From: Luteibacter aegosomaticola
Lineage (GTDB): Bacteria; Pseudomonadota; Gammaproteobacteria; Xanthomonadales; Rhodanobacteraceae
Assembly: GCF_023078475.1 (NCBI RefSeq)
Contig: NZ_CP095741.1
Coordinates: 930,001-994,000, forward strand
DNA length: 64,000 bases
Direction of reading: 5' to 3'
The notes under the pieces: model-generated
Told to the model about the DNA's origin: nothing
Database searches by the model: none
Seen by the model: only the letters and a program-made list of their open reading frames with translations
Made by a program: the position numbers and the translations under genes
Shown here: positions 63,343-64,000 of the stretch, in pieces
How the letters are laid out: every line of letters starts with the position of its first letter
Position numbering within the stretch: position 1 is the stretch's first letter

Positions 63343-64000
63343 TTAAAGGGAATGAAGGTCGAACGTGACCGGGATCCTTGCCCACGCTTTTACGTGCTGG
63401 CCGTTCTGCACCGCCGGTTGAAAACGCCAGCTCGCCAGCACCTGGCTCCTGGCCGCGTCATCGAGCACCTTGTGGCCGCTGCTTGATTCGATAACCACAT
63501 CGAGCGGCTTGCCTGCTTCATCAACGAGTACGCGTAGCGTGACCGTACCCTGCATGCGGCCGCGGATGGCTTGCGTCGGGTATTTGGGCGCGGGCGCGGC
63601 GACATAGGCCAGGGTGGTTTCAACGGGAGCGGCATCCGCCGCTGGCGCGGGCGTGGCCGGTGCCTGCACGACAGGCGGTGCCTGGATGGTTCCCTCGTCC
63701 GTTGGCGGTGCCGTTTCCACTGGAGGATGTGGTGCCACGTCGTGCACCGTGACCGGGGTTCTGGGCACGGCTTTCGGTAATGGCTTCAGTTCGATATCCG
63801 GCACGGGCACCGGTTTCGGTGGCGTGGGGTGATCGATGATCGTGATCGGTTGGGCCGTGGGTACGAACGTGGCCATCTCGGCCACCATGGGCCGCATGAC
63901 GGCGATGAGCGCGGCGGTGTTGAGGGCGATGGCCGCACTCATGGCGGCAATGCGAACAGCATCCGGATGGATCCCGGACAGGGCCTGCGGGCGAGCGAAC
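63343..64000 (-). CDS. TonB-family energy transducer, 5' end cut by window
   Basis: The frame stays open to the right edge, so the true start lies outside; an internal ATG at 63942 is not needed. About 219 residues are visible. A membrane anchor (AAMSAAIALNTAALIAVM) is followed by a Pro-rich, Val/Lys spacer (TPPKPVPVPDIELKPLPKAVPRTP) and a TonB C-terminal domain (APKYPTQAIRGRMQGTVTLRVLVDEAGKPLDVVIESSSGHKVLDDAARSQV) with the YP motif. It couples inner-membrane proton force to outer-membrane receptors. No exbB/exbD is in the window. Confidence 0.87.
   Translation of the reverse strand, partial: FARPQALSGIHPDAVRIAAMSAAIALNTAALIAVMRPMVAEMATFVPTAQPITIIDHPTPPKPVPVPDIELKPLPKAVPRTPVTVHDVAPHPPVETAPPTDEGTIQAPPVVQAPATPAPAADAAPVETTLAYVAAPAPKYPTQAIRGRMQGTVTLRVLVDEAGKPLDVVIESSSGHKVLDDAARSQVLASWRFQPAVQNGQHVKAWARIPVTFDLHSL

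Overview
The window is a high-GC, gene-dense chromosomal segment of a gammaproteobacterium. Its codon use, the many secreted peptidases, the TonB-like energy protein, the FixJ-type sensor clusters and two families of palindromic REP repeats fit the Xanthomonadales, most likely Rhodanobacteraceae (Luteibacter or Dyella type). That placement is inference from gene content; no rRNA or other phylogenetic marker lies in the window. I saw no tRNA, rRNA, insertion sequence, prophage or CRISPR array.

Layout. 1-3218 is a c-di-GMP block: a truncated EAL protein, a translationally coupled outer-membrane barrel protein and a GGDEF cyclase. 3366-11898 holds a Rieske/AIF-type reductase, the rRNA helicase DbpA, a membrane-anchored Mrr-like protein with an altered active site, several secreted or membrane proteins and the CycA permease. 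11978-18292 carries an aldo/keto reductase with a divergent LysR regulator, a lone receiver, a hybrid histidine kinase and a Sel1-repeat protein. 18388-28695 has a secreted M1 aminopeptidase, a glutaminyl cyclase lipoprotein, a NupC/PfkB operon, a LysE exporter with a convergent MarR regulator, two AraC regulators and several small unknowns. 28951-31994 is a sensor kinase with two response regulators. 32031-40542 is mixed housekeeping: YdcF, SDR, a DPP-IV-like peptidase, Tat-exported MsrB, YihY and a HAD hydrolase.

The main pathway is a complete myo-inositol catabolism locus at 40630-55282. Nine co-directional minus-strand genes (periplasmic binding protein, permease, ATPase, iolC, iolD, iolE, iolB, iolA, OprB-type porin) diverge from iolR, iolG and a second Gfo/Idh/MocA dehydrogenase. 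Inositol would enter through the porin and the ABC transporter. IolG, IolE, IolD and IolB then convert it to 2-deoxy-5-keto-gluconate. IolC phosphorylates this, and a fused C-terminal DUF2090 domain probably splits the product. IolA oxidises malonate semialdehyde to acetyl-CoA. The divergent promoter region holds a perfect GGAA-N6-TTCC site, the motif described for inositol regulons, plus a second perfect palindrome.

The right end (55462-64000) has a YhhS-like MFS transporter, an esterase, cardiolipin synthase, a quinone-reductase-like enzyme, an FAD/NAD(P)-binding protein paired with a cysteine-dioxygenase-like protein, and a TonB-like protein cut by the window edge. REP-type repeats sit at 12 places, always between genes, and several supply or touch the stop codon of the neighbouring gene.
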